From assembly GCA_004764695.1 (NCBI GenBank), contig SMSO01000037.1:852247-916246 (forward strand): DNA of 64,000 bases, written 5' to 3'. A program made the translations under genes and the position numbers. Under the pieces are notes generated by a model that worked only from the letters and a program-made list of their open reading frames with translations, was not told where the DNA came from and made no database searches. The stretch comes from Schizochytrium sp. TIO01. Lineage: Eukaryota; Sar; Bigyra; Thraustochytrida; Thraustochytriidae. Below, piece by piece: positions 50,577-62,186 of the stretch; positions within the stretch are counted from its first letter, which is position 1; every line of letters begins with the position of its first letter.

Positions 50577-51012
50577 TTACTCTAGTCTGCCACTGCAAAT
50601 AGTATACTCTTTTAAGTAGTAACATAATTCCTTAGAAGTTTGATCGTATGATTGACGCCCAATTTTATACCTTTAAAAAATTAAAATTTAGAATCATGGT
50701 CCTACATGATGTCGTGTTTTTTACTTGGAACGATATTTGAATGAACTTTATCGTATGGTTTTTTGTTTTTGTTTTTGTTTTTAAGCAACAGCATTTCTAC
50801 GAACTTGAAGGCCTTCTTTGGCGGGAATTTTATGTCTCAGGTATCAGAGTAAAAAATAATAAAAATTATAGGGAGTCTCTGAGTGTTAAATTTAAATACA
50901 AAAAGAAAAAAAAAGAAAAAGAGAAAGAATTGCACAAGAAACAGTGACCAACCCAGCAGATCACCTCAAGTTGATTTCTACACGAATAAAGCTACGTTGA
51001 CGTTGACACAGC
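50577..51012. other. Short intergenic region
   Basis: This is 0.4 kb of AT-rich DNA between ABCA and the SET gene, with a (GTTTTT)n-like tract near 50760-50782 and an A/G-rich tract at about 50896-50928. It serves as 3' UTR of ABCA and promoter of the next gene; no motif stands out. Confidence 0.5.
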
Positions 51013-52209
51013 ATGCGGTGTTTAAAGCGACGTCCACAATATCTAGGGTGTGTGTTTCTCCTTTTGCTCTTTGCGACTTTAACAGGGACAAAAGGATTAG
51101 CAACAACAAGTTCATGTTCTTTGACGAAGTTAGGAGACAACGTCATTCAGCCTGCTGAGCAAAACGAAGAAGAGACAGGAAAAGAACCTCCTGACCGGGT
51201 TTGCACAGGAAACAATCCGCATGTTCATATCCGAAACGATGAAAATGTTCTTCCTGTTAACGGTGCACTTCTTATTGAATTAGATCGTTGGTTTCGTTCT
51301 ATTGATAGTCATAGTGGAATTGATATGGGAGCGGTAGAACTTTCGGTACAAGAGTGCTGTGGTCGGGGGATTCGTACAAAACGAGCTTTGTCTGCAGGGG
51401 ATCGATTTGCTCGAATTCCTTTACAAGCAATGGTGAATATTGAGCATGCTGTGGCTAAATTTGGGGAGGACGGTTATACAAGTGCTGAGCTTGACACCCT
51501 CACCGATCTCGAGCTTATGGCTGCATTAGTTTTACGCGAGCAAGGTTTTCTTCCTAAGGATACTTCATTTTGGGCCCCACTGTGGCATAGCTTTCCTATA
51601 AATGTGTCCTCTTCGGCTTTGTTTATGTGTGAGAAACAGCTCAACGCTGTCTCAATGAGCGTGCCACAATTTACCGCTGAAATCCGTAGCCTCCGGAATC
51701 ATTTGAGAAGTCGTTGGCAAAATTCCAGTCTGTTAAAACGCTTGGCCCCTCAGTTTCCACTCATGCTGACCGCTATTTTACTTGTACAGAGCCGCAGTTT
51801 TGGAGTTCGTATCAAAAGGCAGCAGGATGGACAGTGGCATTCAGCGTCTTGTCTAGTCCCGTTCGCAGACATGCTCAATACTGCAAGCAAAAATTTGTTG
51901 AATGCAGATTGCGCAACAGATAGGGAAAGCAGATTTTTTGAGTGCTTTGCTACTACAGATGTGTCAGCAGAATCCTTTTTGTTAGCCCCATACCATGGTC
52001 TCTCATCTCGCAGTTCATGGATCAACTATGGTTTTGTTCTTGACCCTGAAGCCTCGGAGAGTTCAGATCCTGTTAAGAGACAAGCGAGTCATTCTGGAGA
52101 TTCAAAGTCAGATCAAGGAAGCCATAGCCAGGCTAGGAACTCAAGGGCTGCAATGAATCTTTTGTACAATGCATATGAGTCATCTCTGTCTGTGTTGTGT
52201 GACGATTGA
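51013..52209 (+). CDS. SET-domain protein of the Rubisco LSMT/SETD3 type, with signal peptide
   Basis: This encodes 398 residues. Residues 1-29 form a signal peptide or ER/plastid targeting signal (LGCVFLLLLFATLTGTKGL). The split SET domain begins with GRGIRTKRALSAGDRFARIP at 117-136, continues with a long helical insert (LMAALVLREQ, FWAPLWHSFP), and reaches the core motifs SRSFG (260-264), CLVPFADMLN (280-289) and WINYGFV (336-342). This order is that of the Rubisco large-subunit methyltransferase/SETD3 class, which methylates lysine or histidine of non-histone proteins using S-adenosylmethionine. The usual NH after the DM-x motif is NT here, and the segment before the YGF strand (SFLLAPYHGL) departs from the GE..(F/I)SYG consensus although a Tyr remains. 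The C-terminal substrate-binding domain is very short (about 55 residues, Ser/Gln-rich), so activity is uncertain. Confidence 0.8.
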   Translation: MRCLKRRPQYLGCVFLLLLFATLTGTKGLATTSSCSLTKLGDNVIQPAEQNEEETGKEPPDRVCTGNNPHVHIRNDENVLPVNGALLIELDRWFRSIDSHSGIDMGAVELSVQECCGRGIRTKRALSAGDRFARIPLQAMVNIEHAVAKFGEDGYTSAELDTLTDLELMAALVLREQGFLPKDTSFWAPLWHSFPINVSSSALFMCEKQLNAVSMSVPQFTAEIRSLRNHLRSRWQNSSLLKRLAPQFPLMLTAILLVQSRSFGVRIKRQQDGQWHSASCLVPFADMLNTASKNLLNADCATDRESRFFECFATTDVSAESFLLAPYHGLSSRSSWINYGFVLDPEASESSDPVKRQASHSGDSKSDQGSHSQARNSRAAMNLLYNAYESSLSVLCDD

Positions 52210-55200
52210 TAATCAAAATTCTATTATTTTTTCAATATGGTAGGTGCTTAATCGGTTGGAGGCTTAAGCAGCTATACCACGCGGTAGTTTGCTCATCAGA
52301 TTATGTACAACGACGAAAAATCACCCTGTATTTTACCTTCGAGTTGACTTTTACCAACCAGCTGTCTTCTAAAATCCAGTTGTCTTCTAAAATATGTACT
52401 TCGACTGTCGCCGTGTTGCAATATGAATGCGTGACACCAGTTCATTAGATACATCGTTGCGATGGTACTAATCTGTGCTAAACTAGGCAAACTGGAAGTG
52501 AGGAACGTCTAGGTGACAGTCGCGAGATGTCGTCCTTTTAGCTGATACATTGCAGAAACTAAAGTAGGAGAATGCACATTACCTTCTAAGATTGTGTTGC
52601 TGTGCAGAGAAGTATAAAAAAGGACTGGCTAGACTCTTTCCTTTCTCGGTGCAGTTCGTGCATGCAATGGGCTCTCACTGGTTTCTTTTTAGATTTAAAC
52701 GCGGTTTATGTCTCGCATAATTCTCGATTCCTGCCAAAGAATAAACTAGCAACTAATTTATTAATTTATATATAATTTTAATATAAGTTTTTAATGTAGC
52801 AGTAAGTTAGCAATAAAAACAGATCAAATGCGGAGCCTCTCCACCTAATGGGATGCAGGCGGAGTGCAACTACCCAAGCCTTCAGTTGCTTCCTCAGCCA
52901 AGCCGTCGCGAATCCATTCCTCGGCAGCGGAGCTCGTCCTTCGTGGAAGCGTGTTTGATTGATCCAAATTCCAATTTGTAGGTGCACCAGATGCAGGAAG
53001 AAGCAAAACAAAAAACTAGTTCCTGATATGATCATAAGAATGGAACGCATCAACGGCGCATTGTCGAGTATTTGATCTACAAACAGATCAGTACGCTTTA
53101 ATTTTGGTTCGCTCGACCATGGCATACAGGATTTCACGGACAGGAAGCATCGGACTTGCTGTTAGCGGTCCAGAAAAGAAAGTCGGCTCAGGCGATTCCT
53201 TCAAGTGCTAAAAACCAACAACACTCTCATTAGAAATGCATGCCGAAGTGCTCGTTCGCCTTCATAAACAATTGAAGTCCATGAGGCTAGTCATCGCGAG
53301 CATTCGCAAATTCATCGCGTTCGCAAAGCTGAGGGACACCATCAAAAGGAAGGTGGAGGTAGGTTAGGAGGAGGGAACAGTAGGAGGAGCACCGGCCGTC
53401 TAAATGTAAGTACTCAGGTTTGCAATTGCAATTACAACTGCAAGCGCAAGGGACCCATGAAGCAATGAAATTAACGGTATCCCTCCTGATCCTTGGGATC
53501 TTGCCTACTGACCTAGCTATCTATGCACCCAATGCAAGGAAAACAAGATCTTCGTCGCGACTCGAGAGGCGTCTGCCACGCCTTCCCAGAATTATAAAGC
53601 TTTCTGTTTTCCTCTTGAGTCTTCCTATTCCAAGGCGTTCTCTTAATTAAGTCTCTATCAGAGAATGAATGACTGTTCGAATGAATGAATGAATAACAGA
53701 GAAGAAAACACCACAAAAGTGTGCTTGCTCAGATCGGGCTCCTGTAGCTTTGATCGATTAAATCATCACTGCCAGCGCGAGTCATGCCGCCTTCCAGGCT
53801 AAACTTGCTTGCACTTCAAGTTGTGTCAAGTTATATGAATTACATTTCGATGTAAGCAAGGGCTCGGCACCCACTGCTGATGGCACTCCCTCACTCCCTC
53901 ACTCGCTCCTGAGTCCCCTAAATTCGTAGGCAGACGAATGAGACAGGAAGTTCACGTGCTGAAAATGCGAGGAGTTTAGTGAATTGAGCCATTCACGATC
54001 GTCCATGACTCCACGAGCAGCTTGATCGCCCGCTCCCTTAATTGCTTGATTGCAAAATGTTGCATAAACATGAAAATGGCCGAGCGAGCAAGCAGATTGA
54101 ATTGATCACTGCGCCAGGGATGATCTTCACGGTCTTCATCTCAGTGAAGAGCAAGTGGTTACCCAAGGTAGTTGTTGAATGCGTTCTCTAGACATGGCTT
54201 TCTCAGACAGCAGAGCTCACGTTACCGACAGAGAGAACAAAGCAATCATGACAAGTTAGGTGCTGTGCTTTACTAAAATTGAGCCCTTTTGTACGATTGA
54301 TTTCTTGCACATTAATCAGGTCGCGCGAAAGAGAATTTGGATGGCTCTCTGCAAGCTTCGGGCAATGTCTAAAGGAGAAAGCAGCCGCGAAAGTCTGCGC
54401 CCGCTCAATCGCCAACGCGATAGATTTTAGAGCCTTGAGGAACCCATTAAACACTCTATCATAGCTGAGTAACATCATAAAACAGCCGTCCCAGAGCTCC
54501 TGACAACGAGTGGCCATGGCAGCGCACAGACAGAGTCAGTCAATACTACCTAGCTATATCACATATTGAGGACTTGCGCGATTGCATTTCGCTTAACAGC
54601 TCTGGCACGAAGATGTTAAATACTAATGATCATCAAGCTCCGCACAATCATTCATTCATATCGTGGATTGTCATCGTCGTGCATAGATAGATATTCATAT
54701 TCCTTCAATCCAGACAGCCTTCAACTCGGTCTTCATGTTGGTCTGTTCGAAACGAAGCTTTCAGGTTGAGAATCCCAAGACTAATGATTTGAAGCTCGAC
54801 GATGTCATTGACGGCAGGAAAAGATATAGCGCACACCTCCTCTTAGAAATAACATCGTTAATCATAGGAACCGGTTTACCAAATCATTAACAGTTCAGGG
54901 TGCTCGCCAACCTATTAGGTAGGTTACTAAGGTGTGTTAAAAGTAATAAAAGTAATAAAATAATACAAGCATTTTATTTCTACTAACATACTAGTAGATA
55001 GCCCATTTCTATTTATTCAATTTCTTTCTTTACAAAAGTGCGTAGGGTCCCTTTTAATTGCTAAATTAAAAACAAAAAACAATGCCATAAAGTGGAGGCA
55101 GCAAAACTATTGAAAACACTCATTCTTGTCGCTAAAGACCTTGTTTTCAACGATGCGATCGTTCCATTGTGCGAGGGGAGAGGGTGGAGATCCCCCTGCG

Positions 55201-58200
55201 GGCCCGCGGCAGCGAGACCTGCTCTGCGATCGAGCCAACGGTCTGGGTGGTGGAGGCTTTATGCCTGGCAGAACCTTGAAGCAGGGGCTGAAAACTTTCA
55301 TTTTCACAGCCAGGCCAGGTACAAGAAGCAAATAGAGTTCTGGAAAGGTTCCATAATTGTTCTGCATCGCGTGCCGATGGTTTTCGATCTCAACCTCTGC
55401 ACATATACCTACTACAACTTCTGCACTTATTCACACGCTATTCTGTAGCTTCGCCAGATCAAGCGATACTGGACGAGAAAAAGGGACACAGCATCTGCCT
55501 GCGTGATACAAGTCGAAGCAGAGCTGTCAGGCTGGCAATCGATCCCTCCCTCGCACGCTTATTTCAGATAGACTTGAAAATTTTTACTTTTTACATTTTA
55601 TGAATCCTCGTCAAAATAAATTCATGTTTCTGGGGCTTACCAAACATTTCACCGCGGCATAGGTATCTAGTCTGTAGGCAGTGCAACTAGCCTCGAGTGC
55701 GAAGGAGCAAGTTTAATGAGATTGATGCTTTTAGGTGTATCACAGCTGTCATTCTGATCAGAGTATAACTTCAAGTTCTTGTAGACTCTACAAATGACGG
55801 GAGCTGTTGGTTGATTGGTAGAACCTATGCAGGTAGGTACCCTGTATGGTAGGAGCTCAAGCATTTGTTACATTAAGAATGATCCTGTTTAGCCAAGGAT
55901 GGAGCGGACCCGGACTCGATGTGGTTTCTGCCCAATACTTAGCTAGCTAGCTGAACGGGCCGCAGCCTCCTCTAATTCCAGAACATCGAGCAGCTTAACT
56001 TGAAGAAGATCAGCTACACATCTTATATTTTGCGAAACTGACGTGCGTTCGAGACTTTATTTTATTTTATTATTTTGCCATGGCCATGCGTTTATCTTAA
56101 GAGCACGTTCAAAACACTATCTATAGCCTCAAGAGTCTTTAGCAAGTGCTTGAGATACGTGCAAGTTGAACGGATTTAAGTATGTCCCTCTTCGTCAAAC
56201 TTTGAAAAAGTCAATGCAATGTGGTACAACATTACCCATCTACCTACCCCTCCATGCTTGTACCACATTTTTCTTGCCGACCAATGCATACTTCATATTC
56301 GACACGAGCAACACCATAGGCTAACTCACAGCCGCCCTTTAGAACACTGTGCTTGCTCGTCACCGCACTCTCGCGAGACATGCAGGCTCATCAGCTTGCC
56401 AAAACCCATTCTTTGATGCCACTTTCCCGAGCGATTTTATTAGTGCTGAGAGCTCGAAGGGCATGGAGCCCAAGAACTTGAGAAGACTGCTCTTCGCAAC
56501 CTGCGACAAGAACTTTTAGGCAGAGTAGTGCTCCGCTTCGCAGCGCGTGCACAGCACATTCATGGTATGAGACAAGTGCGAGGTGTCTTCCAATATATTA
56601 GATATTAGAAGAAGGTAGTAGGTATCGGGAATTATCCACTGCTATTGTTTATGATAGGTGTATCTCCTAACTGTTCGTAAAGGGAACAAAACTTGCTTAA
56701 AGAGGGGGACCCTGGAGTCGCTATGTTCAGGTTAAAGGAACCTCTGCATAGAGAAGAAACTTCCGGCAAATGTAAAACATGAAGATGATCGCCAAGCTCC
56801 TCCCTGAAGATTGGCATCCCTTCAGCCAGTCAAGCAGTCAGACATCTTTGTGGATATCGAGCCGACGTCGATGAGGGAGAAACGAGGGCCTTAGTCAGGC
56901 GACTGCACATCGTTTCAAGCCAGCAGCGGCAAACTATTGGTTAAGAATTGGTGCCGAGCGATCAGAAGACTTTCATTTTACTTTGCAGTCTATGTTATTC
57001 TCACAACTTGAAGGGCTCGATCTTCGATGTAAAGCATATTGCTGAAAGCCACTCGAAAGCCTTCAAGTTTGGGACACTCACCATGGCGTGCCTAGCTCCA
57101 CGGATGGTGGATGAGTACCTCGAGCGTGTTGGGCGACTCGAGTGAATAATCGTCAACTTGAACCTGAAGACCGATGGTTTTCTCTCTCAAATCTTACAAC
57201 TGACTGAACAACAGAATCAACAGAGAGGATGACGAAGTAAGAAAAAACGCGCGAATGAATACTTTTGTGGGCGGCGCGTTTTTGCAGATACGGGACCCGC
57301 GTACTCTGTTCTTCCTGCCTCCTCCTGCCTCTGCAACCTTATTGGAGATCGGCGTTTCGAGCGAGAAAGAATGTCGTCGCGACACAAATCAGTCAGTCCT
57401 CCCGACCGTTGGGGACGCAACGCAACGCAACCCAACGCAACTCACTCCACTGTGTCAGTTGGAGCGAGCGATCGATAGGTCATGGGCGGAGCTCTGCGTC
57501 TCATGTGTTTCTTTCCGGAGATGGGAGTGCTATCTTCGAGATTACAAATTTTTATAGAATCATTCATTCATTCTTTCTTTGTTTCTTTCTTGTTTCTTTC
57601 TTTCAGTAAGTCCTTTCTTTGTGTAGGCTCATTTCTTTACCAAATTGAAAGTGCTAAGGGAGCTCCTAATGCCATCCGTAGCAAGTCGAAGCCAAACATT
57701 AAACAAAAAAAAGAAAAAGTTTTTACTAGTTGTGGTTACACTGAAACATTAGAACAAAATTAATAACTTTGGAATGATAGAAATGGCAAAAGAGAGAGCA
57801 TTTGATTCACAATTTTTATACGAGTAGGGTTCTCATAACGATTACTAAGACCTCCTCTGGCGCACGCCACGGACCATAGTGGAGCGAGATAGGTGAAACA
57901 CGAACCAATATACATCTTCGACCAGACTGAAGTCGTGCCAGGACTTCCAAGCTTCTTGGAGTTGTTCACCTCTCCTCGTCGTTCGTCCCTCCAGGTTCTA
58001 GATCTGCAGTCTTGCAGTTCGTTCGTTGCTCGAGGCGAATAGAGACAGAAAGTTGTACCTAAAAAAAATTGATCGTAAACAATTTTTATGCACTACTACA
58101 TAGGATGTATATTTTTATAAACAAAAGTAAACACAAGAATTACACTAGTGTGCTTAGCCGGAGGCTACAGTAAGTGCTAGGACTCGGAATTATAGATGAC

Positions 58201-58328
58201 TAGGCCTTATAACAGGAGTGCGGGAAAGAGCAGCACGAGCAGACCGCCAACGCCAGCGAGACGGCACGTGCAGGCCTGCGAAGTTTGTATTTGCAGAGAC
58301 TCGTGGCGACTTTGAGGGCGCAGAGAAA
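52210..58328. other. Gene-poor region
   Basis: In 6.1 kb no gene could be supported. Short frames exist on both strands, the most protein-like being minus 52778-53137 (119 codons with one hydrophobic segment) and minus 54203-54517, but neither has a recognised domain. Simple repeats include (GAAT)n at about 53677-53693, (AGCT)n near 55938-55950 and TTTC-rich tracts at about 57560-57605. 55150-55330 and 57280-57500 are locally GC-rich. 58180-58328 is the probable promoter and 5' UTR of the LRR gene. Multi-exon genes with very short exons could be missed by eye. Confidence 0.4.
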
Positions 58329-61300
58329 ATGTCGATCGTTTCCAAGGTTTTCCATCCCATGTCATGGCGCCGCAGCTCGCGGATGTCTAGGACTGACGAC
58401 GGAGACGAGGGGGAAACGCCGGTTGTCAAGAGGGTGCTGAGCACCTTGCGGCAAGGAGGCAGTATCATCGAGTACGTTTTCAACGTCGGCAAGTCATCTT
58501 CAGGTGGGTCGCTATATTTCATGGTGCGACATAATTTTTAACAACTGCGAAGTGCTTGCTTTGGTTTTTCAGATTGCGTGCTCTGAGAATTTGGGATAGT
58601 AATGAGCTCAGGTTATTGACGACATTTACATGAACTTCTTTTCATTTTCTTGCTTTGCAATGTTGACTACAAACATTCGTGATTGGATCTCACTCTTTCT
58701 GCTGCAATAATATTCGACGTACCCAAACGCTGATCCTTTTCTGGGCTACCCTGCCTTATGTTGAACGTGGAAATTCCTGGCGTATATTGGAAATGTCATA
58801 GGCTTGCCTCGAGTAGTGTAGATGATGAGATTGCGACTGCCTTGAGTCGAGGAATCCCTGATGCGATTTCCCTCATCCACGTTAAGTGAGTTTGCCAGAC
58901 GAGTACTACTCTTTTTCATGTCACATTTACTAGCTTGCTACAACACCAGAGCGAAGGACACTAACATGAAGTTTTGAGATTGGCTCGGTTCGTTACATGT
59001 GGCGTCACACAATTTCACAAATAAGCCTTCGAGGAAATATTATAGGTGATGACGGCATTATCGCACTTGCAGCTGGATTGACCTCGTGCGATACTCTTGA
59101 AACCTTAGAGTAAGTTTCCGTATCCTCTTTTCCTGACCTTCTGTAATGATCCCTACCCGATCCTGACGCCTCAACCTATGTTTTATATGATTCTTTTACC
59201 AAAACAGCTTGTCATTAAACCAGTTTGGTCTTGATGGCTGCACCGCACTTGGTCAATGCATAAGCACTCTGAGCTCCTTGATTTCTCTTGAGTACGTTCG
59301 TAAAGAAGACACCAGTAACAAAATCGTATCGTATAGCAACTCAATCAATTTTGGCAAAACACTAATGTCGTGGTCTCTGTGCACTCCGATGTGAGCGATT
59401 CTGTCAACCTATCTCCTCCAAATATGACGAACCTCAAAAAATTACAGTCTCCATGGAAACGACTTCGGTGACGAAGGTATGGAAGCCATCGCAGTTGGTC
59501 TTCATGGCCATCCTTCCATTCAGATCCTCGAGTAAGTTTGCCCCCCTCTATCTGGCTCTGATGAACAAGTTTATCTGACATAATACCGCACGTGTGACGA
59601 ACACGAAAATAACATTCCCAACGCTAGTCTCTCCTGGGTTCATTTCGGTAACGCTGGCGCTATTGCGCTTGCTGATGCACTTAACGACAACCGCTCACTG
59701 CTTGAGCTGAGGTAAGTTATTCTGTTTGAACTCATTTGATTGGTCCTCATCCTAAAACGCAGATTCCTGACATGAATGTTCCTTTTTCGATCGTGCGTAA
59801 TTGATGCTGTGATAATGGGGACTACTGGGGCCACTTGTGTGCGCGCGCTTATACAGTCTTATGTACAATGAAATTAACCATGAGGGTATAGATGCAATTT
59901 TGGGAGCATTGGCACCAACTGATTGCCAGTTACAAATTCTCGAGTAAGTTGCTGTCATTGTTTTTCGGTGAACTCACAATTCTGGAGCAAAACTAACATT
60001 CTTTCTGCTTATACTGGTTCCTCATTATTGTTTTCTACCTTATTGGCATCAAAAAAATGTCTTTTTGTTATTCATTTGGTTCGCACAATTAGTCTCGAAC
60101 ATAACCCGATTGGCGATGAAGCTGCTGCATTTCAGCACCTCGCCAAGACACAGTCGCTGCGCATTCTTAAGTATGTTGTCTTGAATCTCATCAATCCATT
60201 CAAGTCTTTTCGAATTGGAAGTTTCAAACTTACTAACGTGCATATGCTCTATTTCGAGTATCAAAACATACAGTCTTGCCGACACTCAGATTGGAGATGA
60301 AGCCGTGACAGTTTTGGGGGCCGCCATCGCTGAAGCCCCATCGCTGCAAAGTTTGACGTAAGTGTTGTTTATGAACTATGCTAGATTCCATAACGAATGA
60401 CCTCTTGACTAACCCTGCATTAAAAAAAAATTGTTTTTGCTGATGTCCTAATATCTGGTTTTGTTTTCGTATGTAGTCTTCGAAGCAATAAAATCGGTGA
60501 CGTAGGTGCTAGCTCCATTGCTGAGGGCCTTGGACAGTCTCAATCGTTGCAGATTATTGAGTAAGTTTTCGAGCTCGGTCGCTCATATCAGGACCACGGA
60601 TGTGCTGACAATTGTATTTCATTTCTAATCAACAGTCTGTCTTCGAACAAAATTGGAAATACCGGTGCGGGTGAATTCGGTCATGCTCTCAATGACAACC
60701 AAACTCTGCAGGAGCTGAAGTAAGTTCGCTTTAAAATTCTGAGAACATTGGGTTAGCCCAGCAACTTTATATGAAAGTACTGACGATGTATTCGACATTG
60801 GAATTGGATAGCCTTGCTTCAAACCAAATCTCCGACATCTCTTCCATTGGAGTTGCCCTAGCGCAAAACTCCTGCCTCACCAAGCTGTCGTAAGTTCAAC
60901 GAGGAAGAAAAAGAATATCTTCATGCTGAGATGACACACTGTGCTACAAAAAGACAGCTCCTCTAACACGTACTCTACCTCATGCGACACATCTTAATAT
61001 ATTTTTTGACAGACTTCGGCAAAACAAGATCGGTAATAAGGGAGCTGAAATTCTTGGTACAGCCCTTACGCAAAATGAAACCTTGCTTGAGCTGACGTAA
61101 GTTTTACAAAGCTTGAATAGAGAACATGGTTTTCTGGTTTTCTGTTTTTCCAAGCACAAATAACTGACCTTTTATTCTTTACATGAGTAACAATCACACA
61201 GTCTCGAAGAGGATGCAGGGGATGATGACGGTGGTTTTGGTATTAGTGACGAAGGTGCTAAAGCGTTAGCTCTTGGCTTGCGCCAGAATACATCTCTTCG

Positions 61301-61652
61301 TTTCTTATAGTAAGTTCATCTGCTTTCTAACCACTTTTACAAATGATCTCTAAGCGAGTTGGTGTGTAAAAACAACATGAACAACTAACTTATGTCGCAT
61401 GTCACACAGTCTTGGCTATAACAACATCAGTGACGAAGGCGTTCAAGCATTCGCTGAGACCTTGGAGCAGCGCAACATGCATCTCAAGACTCTAGAGTAA
61501 GTGTCTGAATCTGTTTTTGTTTGTACATGAAACCCGACTTATCTAACATGTTTTACACTCCTTTTACACGATTACTTAGCTTGCGCAACAACCCCATCGA
61601 GGACACCGGTATTCTTGACTTGCTGAAAGATTACCTCGGCCAGCGCAGATAA
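58329..61652 (+). CDS. 16-exon leucine-rich-repeat protein (ribonuclease-inhibitor/NLRC3-like LRRs), one repeat per exon
   Basis: Exons deduced from splice sites and frame: 58329-58471, 58802-58885, 59026-59109, 59208-59291, 59448-59531, 59628-59711, 59857-59943, 60093-60170, 60274-60357, 60477-60560, 60636-60719, 60812-60889, 61013-61096, 61202-61309, 61410-61496, 61580-61652. They splice to 1410 bases (469 aa plus stop) with no internal stop. All 15 introns are phase 2; donors are mostly GTAAGT (also GTACGT, GTGAGT, GTATGT) and acceptors end in AG. Nine of the fifteen later exons are exactly 84 bases, that is one 28-residue LRR of ribonuclease-inhibitor type (for example LRSNKIGDVGASSIAEGLGQ); the others are 73, 78, 87 or 108. 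Exon 14 has an Asp/Gly-rich insertion. The N-terminus (MSIVSKVFHPMSWRRSS) is basic and short, with no NACHT or other effector domain. Such proteins are protein-binding scaffolds; partner unknown. A 39-base extra exon at 58573-58611 is possible. Confidence 0.85.
58573..58611 (+). other. Possible cassette exon in the LRR gene
   Basis: A TTTTTCAG acceptor precedes 39 bases that, in the phase-2 frame, read LRALRIWDSNELR, an LRR-like strand. It is followed by a weak donor GTTATT. Its length is a multiple of three, so inclusion would keep the frame. The weak donor makes constitutive use doubtful. Confidence 0.3.
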
Positions 61653-62186
61653 TCTGGCATGTGCCTACGTGCGCCTTACGCCTTTGCTTCTTTTAGCCTT
61701 TCTACGTATGGGAGGGAGGCGAAGCCTGATCATAAATGGCTCTTTGACATACATACCTAAATACATACATACAGTTTATATTCCTTTTATAAAAAAAGTA
61801 GCAACTAATCAGCATAACGTTTTCTCGGTTTTCAAGAAGATTTCAGATATTTATATAGCTCAGGCAGCATCACATCTTCCGCTAACGTACGCTCGTCGTC
61901 CATGTCCTTCGCTTGGTACCAGCCACACGCAGTGCTCAGTGTATGAGTGATGTACGTCAACCTGAGTTTTTATCCAAGTGAGAAGAAAGTATCAAAACCT
62001 ATGTTCCAATAAACACTCCTATAATAGAGTTTGATAAATTACTATCTGACCGATAGTGAAGACTCATTAAGAACTCACGTGTTGTGGCAAATGGATCAAT
62101 ACCTCCATCAACGCTCTTGACATCAGAGATAGAGTTTTCTTTCACGGATCAGAGGCGTGGCTCAGGAACAAGACAAAGCAATACCG
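61653..62186. other. Intergenic region between LRR gene and prenylcysteine oxidase
   Basis: This 0.5 kb AT-rich stretch contains short ACATACAT-type repeats near 61746-61772. It should hold the LRR gene's 3' UTR and the next promoter. No further feature was recognised. Confidence 0.5.

Noticed and set aside
52778-53137. 119-codon minus-strand frame with a hydrophobic segment
   Set aside because: No family was recognised, there is no supporting splice or codon evidence, and its 3' part lies in AT-rich non-coding sequence. Not strong enough to call a gene.
54203-54517. 104-codon minus-strand frame
   Set aside because: Some helical character and a plausible ATG, but no domain or neighbouring exons could be connected.
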